A DNA stretch of 64,000 nt from Aedoeadaptatus coli (GCF_900343085.1 NZ_OPYI01000008.1:1-64000); one strand, 5' to 3'; shown: positions 1 to 8,204, numbered from the stretch's first letter. The notes: a model not told the origin generated them from the sequence alone. Numbers and translations are program-made.

Positions 1-83
1 GCAAAACTTTCATCATTTCCGAACAAAACTGCTTTTTGTCTGTTCAAAAGATCGGTGATAGATGGCATTTGGGAAAACAAAAA

Positions 84-106
84 GGAGCCTAGTTTTCACT
101 AGACTC
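84..106 (-). terminator. Hairpin terminator, leftward orientation
   Basis: An inverted repeat (GGAG-CTAG arms, loop TTTTCA) is preceded on the + strand by an A run, so on the - strand the hairpin is followed by Ts. No leftward gene is seen between it and the lipoprotein gene, so it may end a transcript coming from elsewhere. The rest of 1-250 shows no convincing gene; a TTGACA at 115-120 lacks a good -10. Confidence 0.4.
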
Positions 107-250
107 CCCAATGGTTGACATAGAACCTTTTTTTGTGCAAATTTGTAAAAAAATCGGCCGTCTCACACCTTTGGGCGATGTCTCCCGCGAGGGGACGTGG
201 TAATTTATTGATAAGAAAAATTCCCTTGCACAAAAAGAAGGAGGCAGTAC

Positions 251-892
251 ATGAAAAAGAAATTACTATGGATCGCCATGGCACTGATGCTTCTCGTGGC
301 GCTTGGCGCCTGCAACAAAAAATCCGACACGGACATGGCGAAGGAATCCGTCGAAGGCTTTATGACCGCCCTCGGCCAATTGAAAATTGACGATGCGCAA
401 AAATACGTCTTGGAAAAGGACAAAGATGCCTTAAAAGACGACGAATTCATGAAGGAAATGGACAAGCCGGAAAACAAATTCTTCATCGACATTCTTAAAA
501 GCGCCAAGTTCGAATTTAAGTCCGGCGAAATTAAAGACGGCGCCGAAGAAGGCAAATTGGTTTATGCCATTACGGCGAAGGATATGATGAGCATCATTTC
601 CCAATCCATGGATGACATTCTGGCAGGCAAGTCGGAAGAAGAAATCATGGCCGGCATCGACGTATCGAAGATGGAAGAAAAGACCAAAGATGTGGAAATC
701 GAAGTGAAGAAAGAAGGCGACAGCTGGAAAGTTGCCGATCCCGAAAAGATTATGATGGAAATGGCCGGTATCGGCGATTTCGCAGGCCTTTTGGACGAAG
801 ATATGGGCGACGAAGATGCGAGCGAAGCAAATACGGGTAACGCAAATATGGCCAACGAAAATACGGCTAACGAAAATACGAGCGAAGAGTAA
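251..892 (+). CDS. Putative secreted lipoprotein
   Basis: The 213-residue protein starts with a lipoprotein signal peptide: a KKK n-region, a hydrophobic core and the lipobox LGAC with the lipidated Cys at residue 21. The mature part is charged, rich in Lys, Asp and Glu, and roughly resembles DUF4878-type accumulation domains. The tail after about residue 190 is a low-complexity Asn/Ala/Glu repeat (NANMANENTANENT). The start has an AAGGAGG ribosome site. No enzyme motif is visible and the function is unknown. It is monocistronic and ends at the bidirectional terminator at 916-940. Confidence 0.75.
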   Translation: MKKKLLWIAMALMLLVALGACNKKSDTDMAKESVEGFMTALGQLKIDDAQKYVLEKDKDALKDDEFMKEMDKPENKFFIDILKSAKFEFKSGEIKDGAEEGKLVYAITAKDMMSIISQSMDDILAGKSEEEIMAGIDVSKMEEKTKDVEIEVKKEGDSWKVADPEKIMMEMAGIGDFAGLLDEDMGDEDASEANTGNANMANENTANENTSEE

Positions 893-915
893 ATTTCATC
901 TCCTGCAACAAAAAA

Positions 916-940
916 ACCGAGGTGCGTCCTCGGTTTTTTT
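916..940. terminator. Bidirectional rho-independent terminator
   Basis: The arms ACCGAGG and CCTCGGT flank loop TGCGT, with As before and Ts after. It lies between the convergent lipoprotein and ATP-grasp genes and can serve both. Confidence 0.85.
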
Positions 941-952
941 GCGTGTGTGAAA

Positions 953-2164
953 TCAGTCATTTTGCCTTTGGGGCTCGTAGTGGGGATAGTATTTCCGCGT
1001 GGAGATGCGGCGGCGCATGTAGTCGAGCCAGCGGGGAAGGGAGCGGTCTTTTTCGTACCACTGGGTGAAGGTGAAGCCTTTTTTCAGGGAGGCCTCGATT
1101 AAATCCTTGTCTCTATCGCTGCCGTATTTTCTCAGCACGGCGGGATCCACAAAGAGCCACAGGCCACGCGCGTCGTGGTAATGGCAGGGCGGCGTTTCCC
1201 CGGCGATGAGATCCGTGACGGGATAAGTCATAAAATTGCAGCCGCCGGCGGTCATGTAGTAGGACGAGCGGCCCTGGCGAATGTTGATTTCGAAGACTTT
1301 GTAGGAATCGTCCCGCACGTCGTATTTCAAATCGAAATTGGCGAAGCCCCGGTAGTCGATGGCCTTTAAAAAGGCCTCGTACTGATCGTAAAGGGCCTGA
1401 TCCCCCATGGTCAAAAGGGCATTGTAATTGCCGATTTCATAGGGCAGGCATTCGTCCAAAAGGCATTTACCCAGGCACATCATGGTCACTTCGCCTCGCG
1501 TGTCCACGTAGGCGTTTAAAACGTACATGGCCGAGGAGTTGCCGGGAATAAAGTCCTGGGCGATGAGATCGCCTTTGTAGCCGGCAGCGTAAATGTCATC
1601 CACCACCCGAGCCAGTTCCTCGGCGTCTTCGATTTTGTAAAACTTCTTTTTCCCCTCGAAGTGCAGGTGCACGAAGGCGATGCTGTCGTTGGCCTTGAGA
1701 CCGATGGGGTAGGTAAGGCCAAGGTCCAAATCGTGTTTGTTTTCTTCCGTAATGATCACGGTCTTCGGGTAATGAAGGCCGTATTCTTCGCAAATGGCGT
1801 AGAAATCTTCTTTGTTTTCCAGCTTTTGCTGCAGATCGTAGTCGATGTAGTTGAAGCGGAAGCGGTCCTTGAGCTCCTCCTTGTGCTTGGCGATAAGGGC
1901 CGTGTAGCCGTCGGAGCAGGAGGTGAGGAGCAGGGGCAGATTTTCCCCCTTGAAGCGATCGTAAATGGCCTCCATGATAGGCATAAAGCCCGCCTCCGTG
2001 TCGAAGCCCTCGTGCACTTCCACGTCCACGATTTTCGATTTCCGCGTAAAGCGCAGGGGCTTCACGCCGTAGGCATAGGAATGCACGCCGTAGGCCTCGT
2101 GAAGGGAGCGGGCCACGCCGTAGGCGTTGTTGTCTGTGCCTAAAACAATTGAAATAAATTCCAT
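953..2164 (-). CDS. ATP-grasp ligase, probable D-aspartate ligase of peptidoglycan
   Basis: The 403-residue protein has an ATP-grasp fold. A pre-ATP-grasp domain begins at the N-terminus, and the metal and ATP-binding region around residues 285-300 contains VFEINIRQGRSS, the E-x-N motif of the family. Its start overlaps the stop of the upstream racemase by one base (TAATG), so the two are translationally coupled. In Enterococcus faecium the D-aspartate ligase Aslfm is encoded beside an aspartate racemase and adds D-Asp to the lysine side chain of the cell-wall precursor. That pairing is the main reason for this call. A different carboxylate-amine ligase substrate is possible. Confidence 0.65.
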   Translation of the reverse strand: MEFISIVLGTDNNAYGVARSLHEAYGVHSYAYGVKPLRFTRKSKIVDVEVHEGFDTEAGFMPIMEAIYDRFKGENLPLLLTSCSDGYTALIAKHKEELKDRFRFNYIDYDLQQKLENKEDFYAICEEYGLHYPKTVIITEENKHDLDLGLTYPIGLKANDSIAFVHLHFEGKKKFYKIEDAEELARVVDDIYAAGYKGDLIAQDFIPGNSSAMYVLNAYVDTRGEVTMMCLGKCLLDECLPYEIGNYNALLTMGDQALYDQYEAFLKAIDYRGFANFDLKYDVRDDSYKVFEINIRQGRSSYYMTAGGCNFMTYPVTDLIAGETPPCHYHDARGLWLFVDPAVLRKYGSDRDKDLIEASLKKGFTFTQWYEKDRSLPRWLDYMRRRISTRKYYPHYEPQRQND

Positions 2165-2841
2165 TATACCCTCTTTCTGCCGCAGCGTTCGATGATCACA
2201 TCGCCTAAGACTTGGGTGGTGTCCACCACTTTTTCGTGGTGGATGCCGATGGTGGAAAGTTCCGTGCAGGCGAGGATCACCACGGCGTCTTTCGTGTATT
2301 TACGGATGATTTCGTCCATGACGGGGAAGCGGGTTTGGCCCAGTTCCTTTACATCGTAGATCACCCGGGTAATCTGCGCCTGTTCCTCGGCGTCGGGATA
2401 GACCACGGCGAGGTCGCGAGCTTTTGCGTAGCGATCGTAAAGCTTCGCCGAGGTGGTGCCTTCCGTGGCGAAGACCGCCACCTTATCGGCTCCCATGGAT
2501 TTGCAGCGGGCCAGGGTTTCGTCGATCATATTAATGATTTTTCCGTCGGCCATGGCTTCCATGGCGTCGAAAAAGTAGTGACCCGTGTTGCAGGGAAAGG
2601 CGATGAGGGGCACGTTCAGTGCGTTTAAAATTTCGTAGTCGCCCTTCACGGCGTCGAGAAAATCCTCGTCTTTTCCGTGGAGAATCACGTCCGTGCGGTC
2701 GGGCAGAGTGGAGTGATTTAATATCAGAGCGTTAATGTGGTCTTGGTCTTTATTGGCGGTGGTGTGGCGGACGATGTAGTCGAAGAGGACGGAAGTGGCC
2801 AAGGGCCCCATGCCGCCGACGATGCCTAATTCATAGTTCAT
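2164..2841 (-). CDS. Aspartate/glutamate racemase family protein
   Basis: The 225-residue protein belongs to the cofactor-independent Asp/Glu racemase family. Residues 7-14 (IVGGMGPL) match the family's N-terminal motif, and both catalytic cysteines are present in PCNTGH (about residue 83) and ACTELS (about residue 191). It would interconvert L- and D-aspartate in the cytoplasm. Together with the coupled ATP-grasp gene it probably supplies D-Asp for peptidoglycan cross-bridges. The start has an AAGGA ribosome site, and a TACAAT-like -10 lies just upstream on the - strand near 2870. Confidence 0.8.
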   Translation of the reverse strand: MNYELGIVGGMGPLATSVLFDYIVRHTTANKDQDHINALILNHSTLPDRTDVILHGKDEDFLDAVKGDYEILNALNVPLIAFPCNTGHYFFDAMEAMADGKIINMIDETLARCKSMGADKVAVFATEGTTSAKLYDRYAKARDLAVVYPDAEEQAQITRVIYDVKELGQTRFPVMDEIIRKYTKDAVVILACTELSTIGIHHEKVVDTTQVLGDVIIERCGRKRV

Positions 2842-2925
2842 AGTCTCAGATCCTTTATCCTGTTTTCTTTATTGTACCACAGAGGCGGTGCCGCGCCGGT
2901 GAAGCGAGACAATCTTAGGCAAAGC

Positions 2926-4326
2926 TTAAGTCCCGCAAAAGGTCTTGTACATAGGAATGGCCGGGGCGTCACGAAGGGCCATTTGCTCCTCGTTGTGGGC
3001 GTAGGGCTCTTCCAAAAGCTTCATAAAATGCAAGAGGAACGTTTTATCTCCCGCCTCCGCTTCCTGAATGGCTCGCTCCACGAGGTAATTGCGGGGGAAA
3101 ATGGCGGGATTGTTTGCGCGACGAAGGCGATCACCTTCATCCCCTGTGGCGGCGATGATTTTTTCGTAGAGTGCGGCGAAGGAATCGGACCAATGCTCGC
3201 GCCTGTCGCCGTAGGTGAGGCGAAGGAAGGATTCGTTGTAGTCCAGCTCCTCTTTCATCAAAAGATCCAGCCATTCGTTGATCAGACCGTAGACCGATTC
3301 GTCGGCATCGTCAAAGCCCAGGCGACGGGCCATGTAGCGGAAGTAAGCTTTTTGGAAAGTGTCGCTGTAGGTTTTAAGGGCAGCCGTGATTTTTTCCTCC
3401 CGCGCCTTTTCGTCGCCGAGAATATCCCCCAGAGACTCGCCCAGTTTTGAGAGATTATACACGCCGATCTGCCCCTGATTTTCGAAGCGGTAGCGGCCGA
3501 AGTGGTCGATGGAGCTGAACACCGTCTTGGGATTGAAGGTATCCAAAAAGGCGCAGGGGCCGTAGTCGATGGTTTCTCCGGAAATGGTCATATTGTCCGT
3601 GTTCATGACCCCGTGGACGAAGCCCAGGGCCATCCAGCGGGAGATGAGATCCGCCTGGCGCTCGGCCACGCGGACGAGCCACTTGGCTCCGCGGTTCGGT
3701 GCGTGGAGGAGATCCGGATCGTGGCGATTGATGGCGTAGTCCAAAAGCACGGCCACGTCGCCGCCGATGTCGGCGAGCCACTCGAAGGTGCCCACGCGCA
3801 AATGGCTATCGGCCACGCGGGTTAAAATGGCGCCCTGCTCCCGCTCCGTGCGCTGCACGAATTGCCCTGTCGTGACCACAGCCAGGGCCCGGGTCGTGGG
3901 CACGCCCAAATGGTACATGGCTTCGCTTAAAATGTATTCCCGGAGCATGGGGCCCAGAGCCGCCCTGCCGTCGCCCATGCGGGAAAATGGCGTCTGCCCC
4001 GCGCCCTTCAGCTGAATGTCTACGCGGCGTCCGTCGGGCGCGATCTGCTCGCCGAGGAGAATGGCCCGCCCGTCGCCCAACATGGCCGGGTAGCCGAACT
4101 GATGGCCCATGTAGGCCATGGCGAGAGAGGCGGCTCTCTCGGGCAGGGCGTTGCCGCTTAAATAAGCCAAGCCTTCCTCGGAGAAAAGGGCCTCGTCGCT
4201 TATGCCCAACTCCCGGGCCAAAGCATTGTTCGTAATAAAAAAAGCGGGATCCGCCACCGGTGTGGGCTCCACCTTTCGGTAAAACCGCCGCGGCAGCCGC
4301 GCATAAGAATTGTCAAAATTAAACAT
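2926..4326 (-). CDS. selO: SelO/YdiU family protein adenylyltransferase
   Basis: The 466-residue protein matches the SelO (YdiU) pseudokinase family, whose members transfer AMP to protein hydroxyl groups. Visible family features are GDGRAILLGEQ (about residues 93-103), QLKGAGQTPFSR (about 112-123) and HGVMNTDNM with downstream DYGPCAFLD. The C-terminus ends FCGT, a Cys in the place used for selenocysteine in other SelO proteins. The start at 4326 gives MFNFDNSYARLP, normal for the family; a longer open frame upstream runs into the divergent rlmD gene and is not real. Confidence 0.88.
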   Translation of the reverse strand: MFNFDNSYARLPRRFYRKVEPTPVADPAFFITNNALARELGISDEALFSEEGLAYLSGNALPERAASLAMAYMGHQFGYPAMLGDGRAILLGEQIAPDGRRVDIQLKGAGQTPFSRMGDGRAALGPMLREYILSEAMYHLGVPTTRALAVVTTGQFVQRTEREQGAILTRVADSHLRVGTFEWLADIGGDVAVLLDYAINRHDPDLLHAPNRGAKWLVRVAERQADLISRWMALGFVHGVMNTDNMTISGETIDYGPCAFLDTFNPKTVFSSIDHFGRYRFENQGQIGVYNLSKLGESLGDILGDEKAREEKITAALKTYSDTFQKAYFRYMARRLGFDDADESVYGLINEWLDLLMKEELDYNESFLRLTYGDRREHWSDSFAALYEKIIAATGDEGDRLRRANNPAIFPRNYLVERAIQEAEAGDKTFLLHFMKLLEEPYAHNEEQMALRDAPAIPMYKTFCGT

Positions 4327-4377
4327 AATATCACCGGTAAATATATACCCAAAGACGGGGAAATTACAGGATTGTGG

Positions 4378-4383
4378 TATAAT
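4378..4383 (+). promoter_or_regulatory. -10 element of rlmD promoter
   Basis: A perfect TATAAT preceded by TGTGG (extended -10 like) lies 25 bp before the rlmD start; no good -35 is seen. Confidence 0.45.
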
Positions 4384-4407
4384 GCCATAGACAGAAAAGG
4401 AGGCATT

Positions 4408-5736
4408 ATGGCGAAAAAATATGTAGAAGGCGAGATCATTCGGCGGCATTTCCCCAACAAATCCGTGGTGGAAGCGGAAGACGGCTCTCGGGTCGTGGTG
4501 AAAGGCGGCCTGCCCGGGCAAAAGGTGGGCGTGCGCATTACGCGAAATCGAAAAGACAACAAAAAGGGAAAGATCGTGGAGCTTTTGGCCCCGTCTCCCA
4601 TGGAAGAGGCGGCGGATTGCCCCCACGCGGTGATTTGCGGCGGCTGCACTTACCAGAGCCTGAGCTACGAAAAGGAATCGGCCCTGAAAAAAGCCATGAT
4701 CGACGATCTTTACGGCAGGGACGTGCCCTACACCCCGGCGCCGCGGGAATACCACTACCGCAACAAAATGGAATACACCTTCGGCGATGCCCAAAAAGGC
4801 GGCCCCCTCACCCTGGGTCTGCACCACAAAAAAGGCTTTTACGACATCGTCTCCACCACGGGCTGCCTCCTGGTGCCGGAAGACATGGAGGCCATTCGCG
4901 CCGCCGTGGAAGGCTACTTCCGCGAACTGAACACGCCCTTTTACCACCGCATGAAGCACGAAGGCACCCTGCGCTTTCTCGTCGTGCGCCACGCCCGGGC
5001 CACGGACAGCTACTTGGTGAACCTGGTTACCTCGTCAGATGAAGTGGACGAGGCGGCCTTCGTGGGTTTTTTGCGCTCTTTGAAGCTAAAGGGCAAAGTG
5101 GCGAGCATTTACCGCACCATCACCGACGACTGGGCCGACGCCATTAAGCCCGAGGAAGTGCGCCACCTCTTCGGCGAAGAAGTCATCGGCGAAGAACTCC
5201 TGGATCTGCACTTCGACATCGGGCCCTTTTCCTTCTTTCAGCCCAATCCCGACACGGCACAAATAATTTACGAAAAAGCCCGGGCCCTGGCGGCGGAGGA
5301 AAAAGGCGTGGTCTTCGATCTCTACTCCGGCACAGGAACCATCGGCCAAGTGCTGGCCAAGGCGGCGAAAAAAGTGGTGGGCATCGAAATCGTGGAATCC
5401 GCTGTGGAGGATGCCAATCGCTCGGCCGCGCGCAACGGCATCGACAACGCCCACTTCATCGCCGGCGACGTGCTGGAGATGATCGACACTGTGGATGAAA
5501 CATGCGACCTCCTCGTCGTGGATCCCCCTCGCGACGGCATCCACCCGAAAGCCATCGGAAAACTCGCCGCTCTCGGCGCGGGACGCATCCTCTACATCAG
5601 CTGCAACCCCGTAACCCAAGTCCGGGATATTGAGCTACTGGAAAGAGAGGGGTATAAAGTGGAACACCTTGAGGCTGTGGACCAATTCCCCAGGACGGCG
5701 CACGTGGAGAGTGTAGTATTGATGTCAAGAAAATAG
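4408..5736 (+). CDS. rlmD: 23S rRNA (uracil-C5)-methyltransferase RlmD/RumA
   Basis: The 442-residue enzyme methylates a uridine of 23S rRNA using SAM. Residues 1-60 form a TRAM RNA-binding domain. Cysteines in CPHAVICGGC plus TTGC fit the 4Fe-4S cluster. FDLYSGTGTIG (about 300-310) is the SAM-binding loop and YISCNP carries the catalytic Cys. The end HVESVVLMSRK is typical. The start chosen has AGGAGG at the right distance. The prophage is inserted at the last codons: the 17-bp attL core lies inside the gene's final bases and the reading frame and stop are kept, so the gene should remain functional. Confidence 0.92.
   Translation: MAKKYVEGEIIRRHFPNKSVVEAEDGSRVVVKGGLPGQKVGVRITRNRKDNKKGKIVELLAPSPMEEAADCPHAVICGGCTYQSLSYEKESALKKAMIDDLYGRDVPYTPAPREYHYRNKMEYTFGDAQKGGPLTLGLHHKKGFYDIVSTTGCLLVPEDMEAIRAAVEGYFRELNTPFYHRMKHEGTLRFLVVRHARATDSYLVNLVTSSDEVDEAAFVGFLRSLKLKGKVASIYRTITDDWADAIKPEEVRHLFGEEVIGEELLDLHFDIGPFSFFQPNPDTAQIIYEKARALAAEEKGVVFDLYSGTGTIGQVLAKAAKKVVGIEIVESAVEDANRSAARNGIDNAHFIAGDVLEMIDTVDETCDLLVVDPPRDGIHPKAIGKLAALGAGRILYISCNPVTQVRDIELLEREGYKVEHLEAVDQFPRTAHVESVVLMSRK
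5719..5735 (+). repeat. attL core, 17-bp direct repeat
   Basis: TTGATGTCAAGAAAATA covers the final rlmD codons (Leu-Met-Ser-Arg-Lys plus most of the stop). The identical 17-mer is at 53550-53566 beside the recombinase genes. The shift from GC-rich to AT-rich DNA happens exactly here. Confidence 0.88.
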
Positions 5737-5764
5737 AATAACAAGCTATAAAACTGTTGAAACC

Positions 5765-5809
5765 AATGGCTTTTAGGATTTTAAAAGAAATCTTAAAAGC
5801 CATTTTTTT
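5765..5809 (+). terminator. Terminator just inside attL
   Basis: Long arms AATGGCTTTTA and TAAAAGCCATT are followed by seven Ts. It follows the rlmD stop and would isolate the prophage left end from rlmD transcription. Confidence 0.8.
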
Positions 5810-5912
5810 ATTTGAAAAATACCTTGCGGGAACATATTAATAGTAAAAATCGTAGGGGTGTGTAGACAGGATAGATATTTATAGGGAGAGTGAACAGAAT
5901 AGATATTAGGAC

Positions 5913-5941
5913 TTGACACATCAATTAATAAGCTGTAAAAT
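5913..5941 (+). promoter_or_regulatory. Promoter of repressor-immA operon
   Basis: A consensus TTGACA (5913-5918) is followed after 17 bp by TAAAAT (5936-5941), 46 bp before the repressor start. Confidence 0.82.
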
Positions 5942-5950
5942 ATAAACAAG

Positions 5951-5966
5951 TTAGCAGATTAGCTAA
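5951..5966 (+). promoter_or_regulatory. Operator TTAGC-N6-GCTAA, copy 1
   Basis: The perfect inverted repeat TTAGC/GCTAA with a 6-bp spacer lies just downstream of the -10 of the repressor promoter. The same repeat with the same spacing occurs at 7181-7196. The likely ligand is the Xre repressor encoded at 5987 (inference). Confidence 0.7.
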
Positions 5967-5986
5967 TAATGTAATAGGAGGTAATC

Positions 5987-6358
5987 ATGAACAATCACGA
6001 ACTGACTTTTGGGGATTTTATTTCTCAGAAGAGAAAGGATTTAAGAATCACCTTAAAGGATATGGCGGACAGGCTTAATATTTCCTCACCGTATCTAAGC
6101 GATGTAGAGAAAGGAAAAAGAGATTCTTTTGACTTAGATAGGTTGAACCAAATTGCTAAAATATTAAACTTGGATGAAGAAGAATCATCCATTATGATGG
6201 ATTTAGCTGGAAAGCAAAGAAATACGGTGGCACCTGATTTGCCAGAGTATATTTTAAAGACTAAAGGCTTAAGCGTAGCTTTGAGAAAGGCTAGAGACTT
6301 AGATGTCAAAGAAGAAGAGTGGATAAAATTCATTGAAGAAATTGAAAAAGAGAGGTAG
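5987..6358 (+). CDS. Xre-family phage repressor
   Basis: The 123-residue protein has an N-terminal helix-turn-helix (about residues 9-62; ITLKDMADRLNISSPYLSDVEKG region) and a charged C-terminus. It probably maintains lysogeny by binding the TTAGC-N6-GCTAA sites on both sides of the repressor-immA pair. The start has GGAGG at good spacing. The next gene, an ImmA-type metalloprotease, starts 2 bp after its stop, as in ICEBs1-type ImmR/ImmA switches where ImmA cleaves the repressor after DNA damage or quorum signals. Confidence 0.85.
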   Translation: MNNHELTFGDFISQKRKDLRITLKDMADRLNISSPYLSDVEKGKRDSFDLDRLNQIAKILNLDEEESSIMMDLAGKQRNTVAPDLPEYILKTKGLSVALRKARDLDVKEEEWIKFIEEIEKER

Positions 6359-6360
6359 GC

Positions 6361-7146
6361 ATGTATCAATATAACTTCAACAAATCAAGTACAGGTGCTC
6401 CATTTATCACTTTAGATCAAATTGAATCACTGACCGAGCAAATTCTCAATAAATATTGTCCTTCTGCAATTGAAAATTTTGAAGCAGTAGATATTGAGGG
6501 GCTTGCAGAATTTGATTTAGGGTTTAATGTTGAGTATGCCTACTTATCTCATAACGGATGCTATGCAGGGATGATGGTCTTTAATGATGACCAAGTAATA
6601 CGAACAATGAAAAGCCTAATGCCAAATATTGAAACTGGACAATGGGAACTAGAATATCTTACAGATAGAGCTAATACTATTCTAATAGATAAGCAATTAG
6701 ATAATCCAAGAGATAAAGGATTTAGAAGATTTACCCTAGCTCATGAATGTGGACATGGTGTAATTCATCCGTGTGTATTCTATAGAGATCCAAACCAACT
6801 ATCTTTTTTTAATGAAGAAGAAAAGCCTGCATCACTAGCTTGTAGAACTGGCGATGTTAATAAGAAGAAAAATAAACGCTGGGGATTTATGGATACAATA
6901 GAATGGCAGGCGAATACATTTGCTTCTTGTCTTTTGATGAATAAAAAAGCGATTATAAAGTATTTATACTATCTAGGTTATGATAAGCATATTAAGGATG
7001 AGACTTATCTATTTGATTTCATCATGAAAGTATCAGAGCAATTCCAAGTATCAAAAACAGCAGCATTAGTTCGATTAAAAGTATTAGGCTATGCACCTAA
7101 TGACTTTGAATTAACAAAAGAACTATATAACGAATTTAGTTTTTAA
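6361..7146 (+). CDS. ImmA/IrrE family metallopeptidase
   Basis: The 261-residue protein carries the zinc protease motif HECGH (within TLAHECGHGVIH, about residues 128-139), and the acidic third-ligand region ENQANTFAS-like WQANTFAS follows near residue 182. Members of this family cleave the partner Xre repressor to trigger induction. It is directly behind the repressor with 2 bp between, and the operon ends at the terminator at 7147-7170. It is the likely induction switch of this prophage; the trigger cannot be told from sequence. Confidence 0.87.
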   Translation: MYQYNFNKSSTGAPFITLDQIESLTEQILNKYCPSAIENFEAVDIEGLAEFDLGFNVEYAYLSHNGCYAGMMVFNDDQVIRTMKSLMPNIETGQWELEYLTDRANTILIDKQLDNPRDKGFRRFTLAHECGHGVIHPCVFYRDPNQLSFFNEEEKPASLACRTGDVNKKKNKRWGFMDTIEWQANTFASCLLMNKKAIIKYLYYLGYDKHIKDETYLFDFIMKVSEQFQVSKTAALVRLKVLGYAPNDFELTKELYNEFSF

Positions 7147-7170
7147 AATATAGCTTAGCTATATTTTTTT
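7147..7170 (+). terminator. Terminator after immA
   Basis: AATATAGC-TTA-GCTATATT is followed by a T run. Confidence 0.8.
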
Positions 7171-7180
7171 AAGAAAGAAA

Positions 7181-7196
7181 TTAGCAAAGAAGCTAA
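7181..7196 (+). promoter_or_regulatory. Operator TTAGC-N6-GCTAA, copy 2
   Basis: This has the same arms and spacer length as the site at 5951-5966 and lies between the immA terminator and the first early gene, where lytic transcription would be controlled. No clear -35/-10 pair is visible around it. Confidence 0.65.
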
Positions 7197-7218
7197 CAAG
7201 GAAAGACAAGGAGGTATT

Positions 7219-7383
7219 ATGGAACAAATGGCATGTCCAGTCTGTAAAAAGAGATTTTTTGATGTATCAAGAATTCCCTTAGAGAAAATAGAGATAGCAG
7301 CAAAATGTCCACACTGTGGGAAAATCTCAACACTGGAAATATCAAACAAAAATAAGAAAAAACCATACCGAGCAAAGAAGTAA
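7219..7383 (+). CDS. Small Com-like zinc-ribbon protein
   Basis: This 54-residue protein has an AAGGAGG ribosome site. Two CxxC knuckles (CPVC at residues 6-9 and CPHC near 30-33) form a zinc ribbon like Mu Com and similar phage proteins; the C-terminus is Lys-rich. Com of phage Mu is a translational regulator that binds mRNA. The same role here is only a possibility. It is the first gene after the second operator, so it is likely an early lytic gene. Confidence 0.7.
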   Translation: MEQMACPVCKKRFFDVSRIPLEKIEIAAKCPHCGKISTLEISNKNKKKPYRAKK

Positions 7384-7393
7384 ATGTAACTAT

Positions 7394-7439
7394 CAAATAG
7401 CCGGATGAGTATTCAAAAGGAAACTCATCTGGCTATTTT
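7394..7439 (+). terminator. Hairpin terminator or attenuator
   Basis: Arms AAATAGCC-GATGAGT and ACTCATC-GGCTATTT (one mismatch each side) enclose a 12-nt loop and end in Ts. Confidence 0.7.
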
Positions 7440-7459
7440 TATATTAAGGAGGTGATCCT

Positions 7460-7594
7460 ATAGAAATAAGAAACAAAGAAGGAAAAAGAGTCTGTGATAT
7501 TAGCGAAGACAAGAAAAAGCTAACTATCAGGCGAGGTAAAAGTACAACCATAGCCTATGTAGTTAAAGGCGAAATTAAAATTTTAAATAAGTAA
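7460..7594 (+). CDS. Small phage protein with AUA start codon
   Basis: A 44-codon frame begins with ATA exactly 7 nt after a perfect GGAGG. No ATG, GTG or TTG is available near it. The product (IEIRNKEGKRVCDISEDKKK at its start) is charged and ends in a short beta-rich segment, with no known domain. The same GGAGG-to-start geometry with ATA or ATC appears at the terminase small subunit and portal genes of this phage, which supports the call. Function unknown. Confidence 0.6.
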   Translation: MEIRNKEGKRVCDISEDKKKLTIRRGKSTTIAYVVKGEIKILNK

Positions 7595-7601
7595 AAGAGA
7601 T

Positions 7602-7692
7602 ATCCGCAAGAACGCTAGACGGCAGTCGGAAAACCAAACCATGGTTTTCTATTGCCGTCTTTTTTGTTTTTACGGATGGCCTTCTTGCGGAT
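7602..7692 (+). ncRNA. Nested hairpin element containing a terminator
   Basis: An outer stem, ATCCGCAAGAA (7602-7612) with TTCTTGCGGAT (7682-7692), encloses an inner stem GACGGCA (7618-7624) with TGCCGTC (7653-7659). The inner stem is prolonged by GGAAAACC/GGTTTTC and followed by a T run. The inner hairpin alone would terminate; closing of the outer stem could compete or cap it. It sits in the leader of the sigma-like gene, so it may be an attenuator (inference). Confidence 0.5.
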
Positions 7693-7718
7693 CTAGATAT
7701 TTTGCAAGGAGGCAAAAG

Positions 7719-8204
7719 ATGGCAAAGAAAAGATATTTAGAAATAAATGGCAAAGAAATCGAAGTTAGTGAAGAAGTCTACAAAGAATATATGAAACCAA
7801 TCTGGAGAGAAAAAAAGAGAATCCAAAGAGCCTACAAGAATTTAGAAGAACTACAAGATAAAGACAGAATTAAAACAGTGGCTGAGAAAAATGGAAACTA
7901 TGTCCAAGCAGGAAGTTTAGAAACAGGCTTTGTCGAAACAAAAGAATATGGTCTTCCCTTATCCCTTGATGTTGCTGAAGAGGAATACGACTTTGAAGTA
8001 ACTAGCGTTAAAAATACTGAGGATATAGTAACGTACAAACTTCTAGAAGAAGCATTCTTAGAAGTCATTAGTGAATTTTCTGAAAGAGATAAAAAAGTTC
8101 TAAAACTACTTTTTCTCTACGAAATGAAAGAAAGAGAAGTCGCAGAAGTAGTAGGAATATCCCAAAAAACAGTTAATAACATCAAAAATAAGCATTTACC
8201 ATAG
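7719..8204 (+). CDS. Phage sigma-70 region 4-like regulator
   Basis: The 161-residue protein has a charged N-terminal half. The C-terminal helix-turn-helix (about residues 115-160: SERDKKVLKLLFLYEMKERE, then a VAEVVGISQKTVNNIKN recognition part) resembles sigma factor region 4. It lacks region 2, so it is more likely an anti-sigma, activator or late-gene regulator than a full sigma factor. The start was placed at the ATG with GGAGG just behind the nested hairpin. Genes of this type are common in the early region of this phage group. Confidence 0.65.
   Translation: MAKKRYLEINGKEIEVSEEVYKEYMKPIWREKKRIQRAYKNLEELQDKDRIKTVAEKNGNYVQAGSLETGFVETKEYGLPLSLDVAEEEYDFEVTSVKNTEDIVTYKLLEEAFLEVISEFSERDKKVLKLLFLYEMKEREVAEVVGISQKTVNNIKNKHLP

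Noticed and set aside
4327..4992. N-terminal extension of selO giving a 688-residue protein
   Set aside because: It lies antisense to rlmD, has a GC-rich shadow composition and lacks SelO homology; the ATG at 4326 gives the normal family start.
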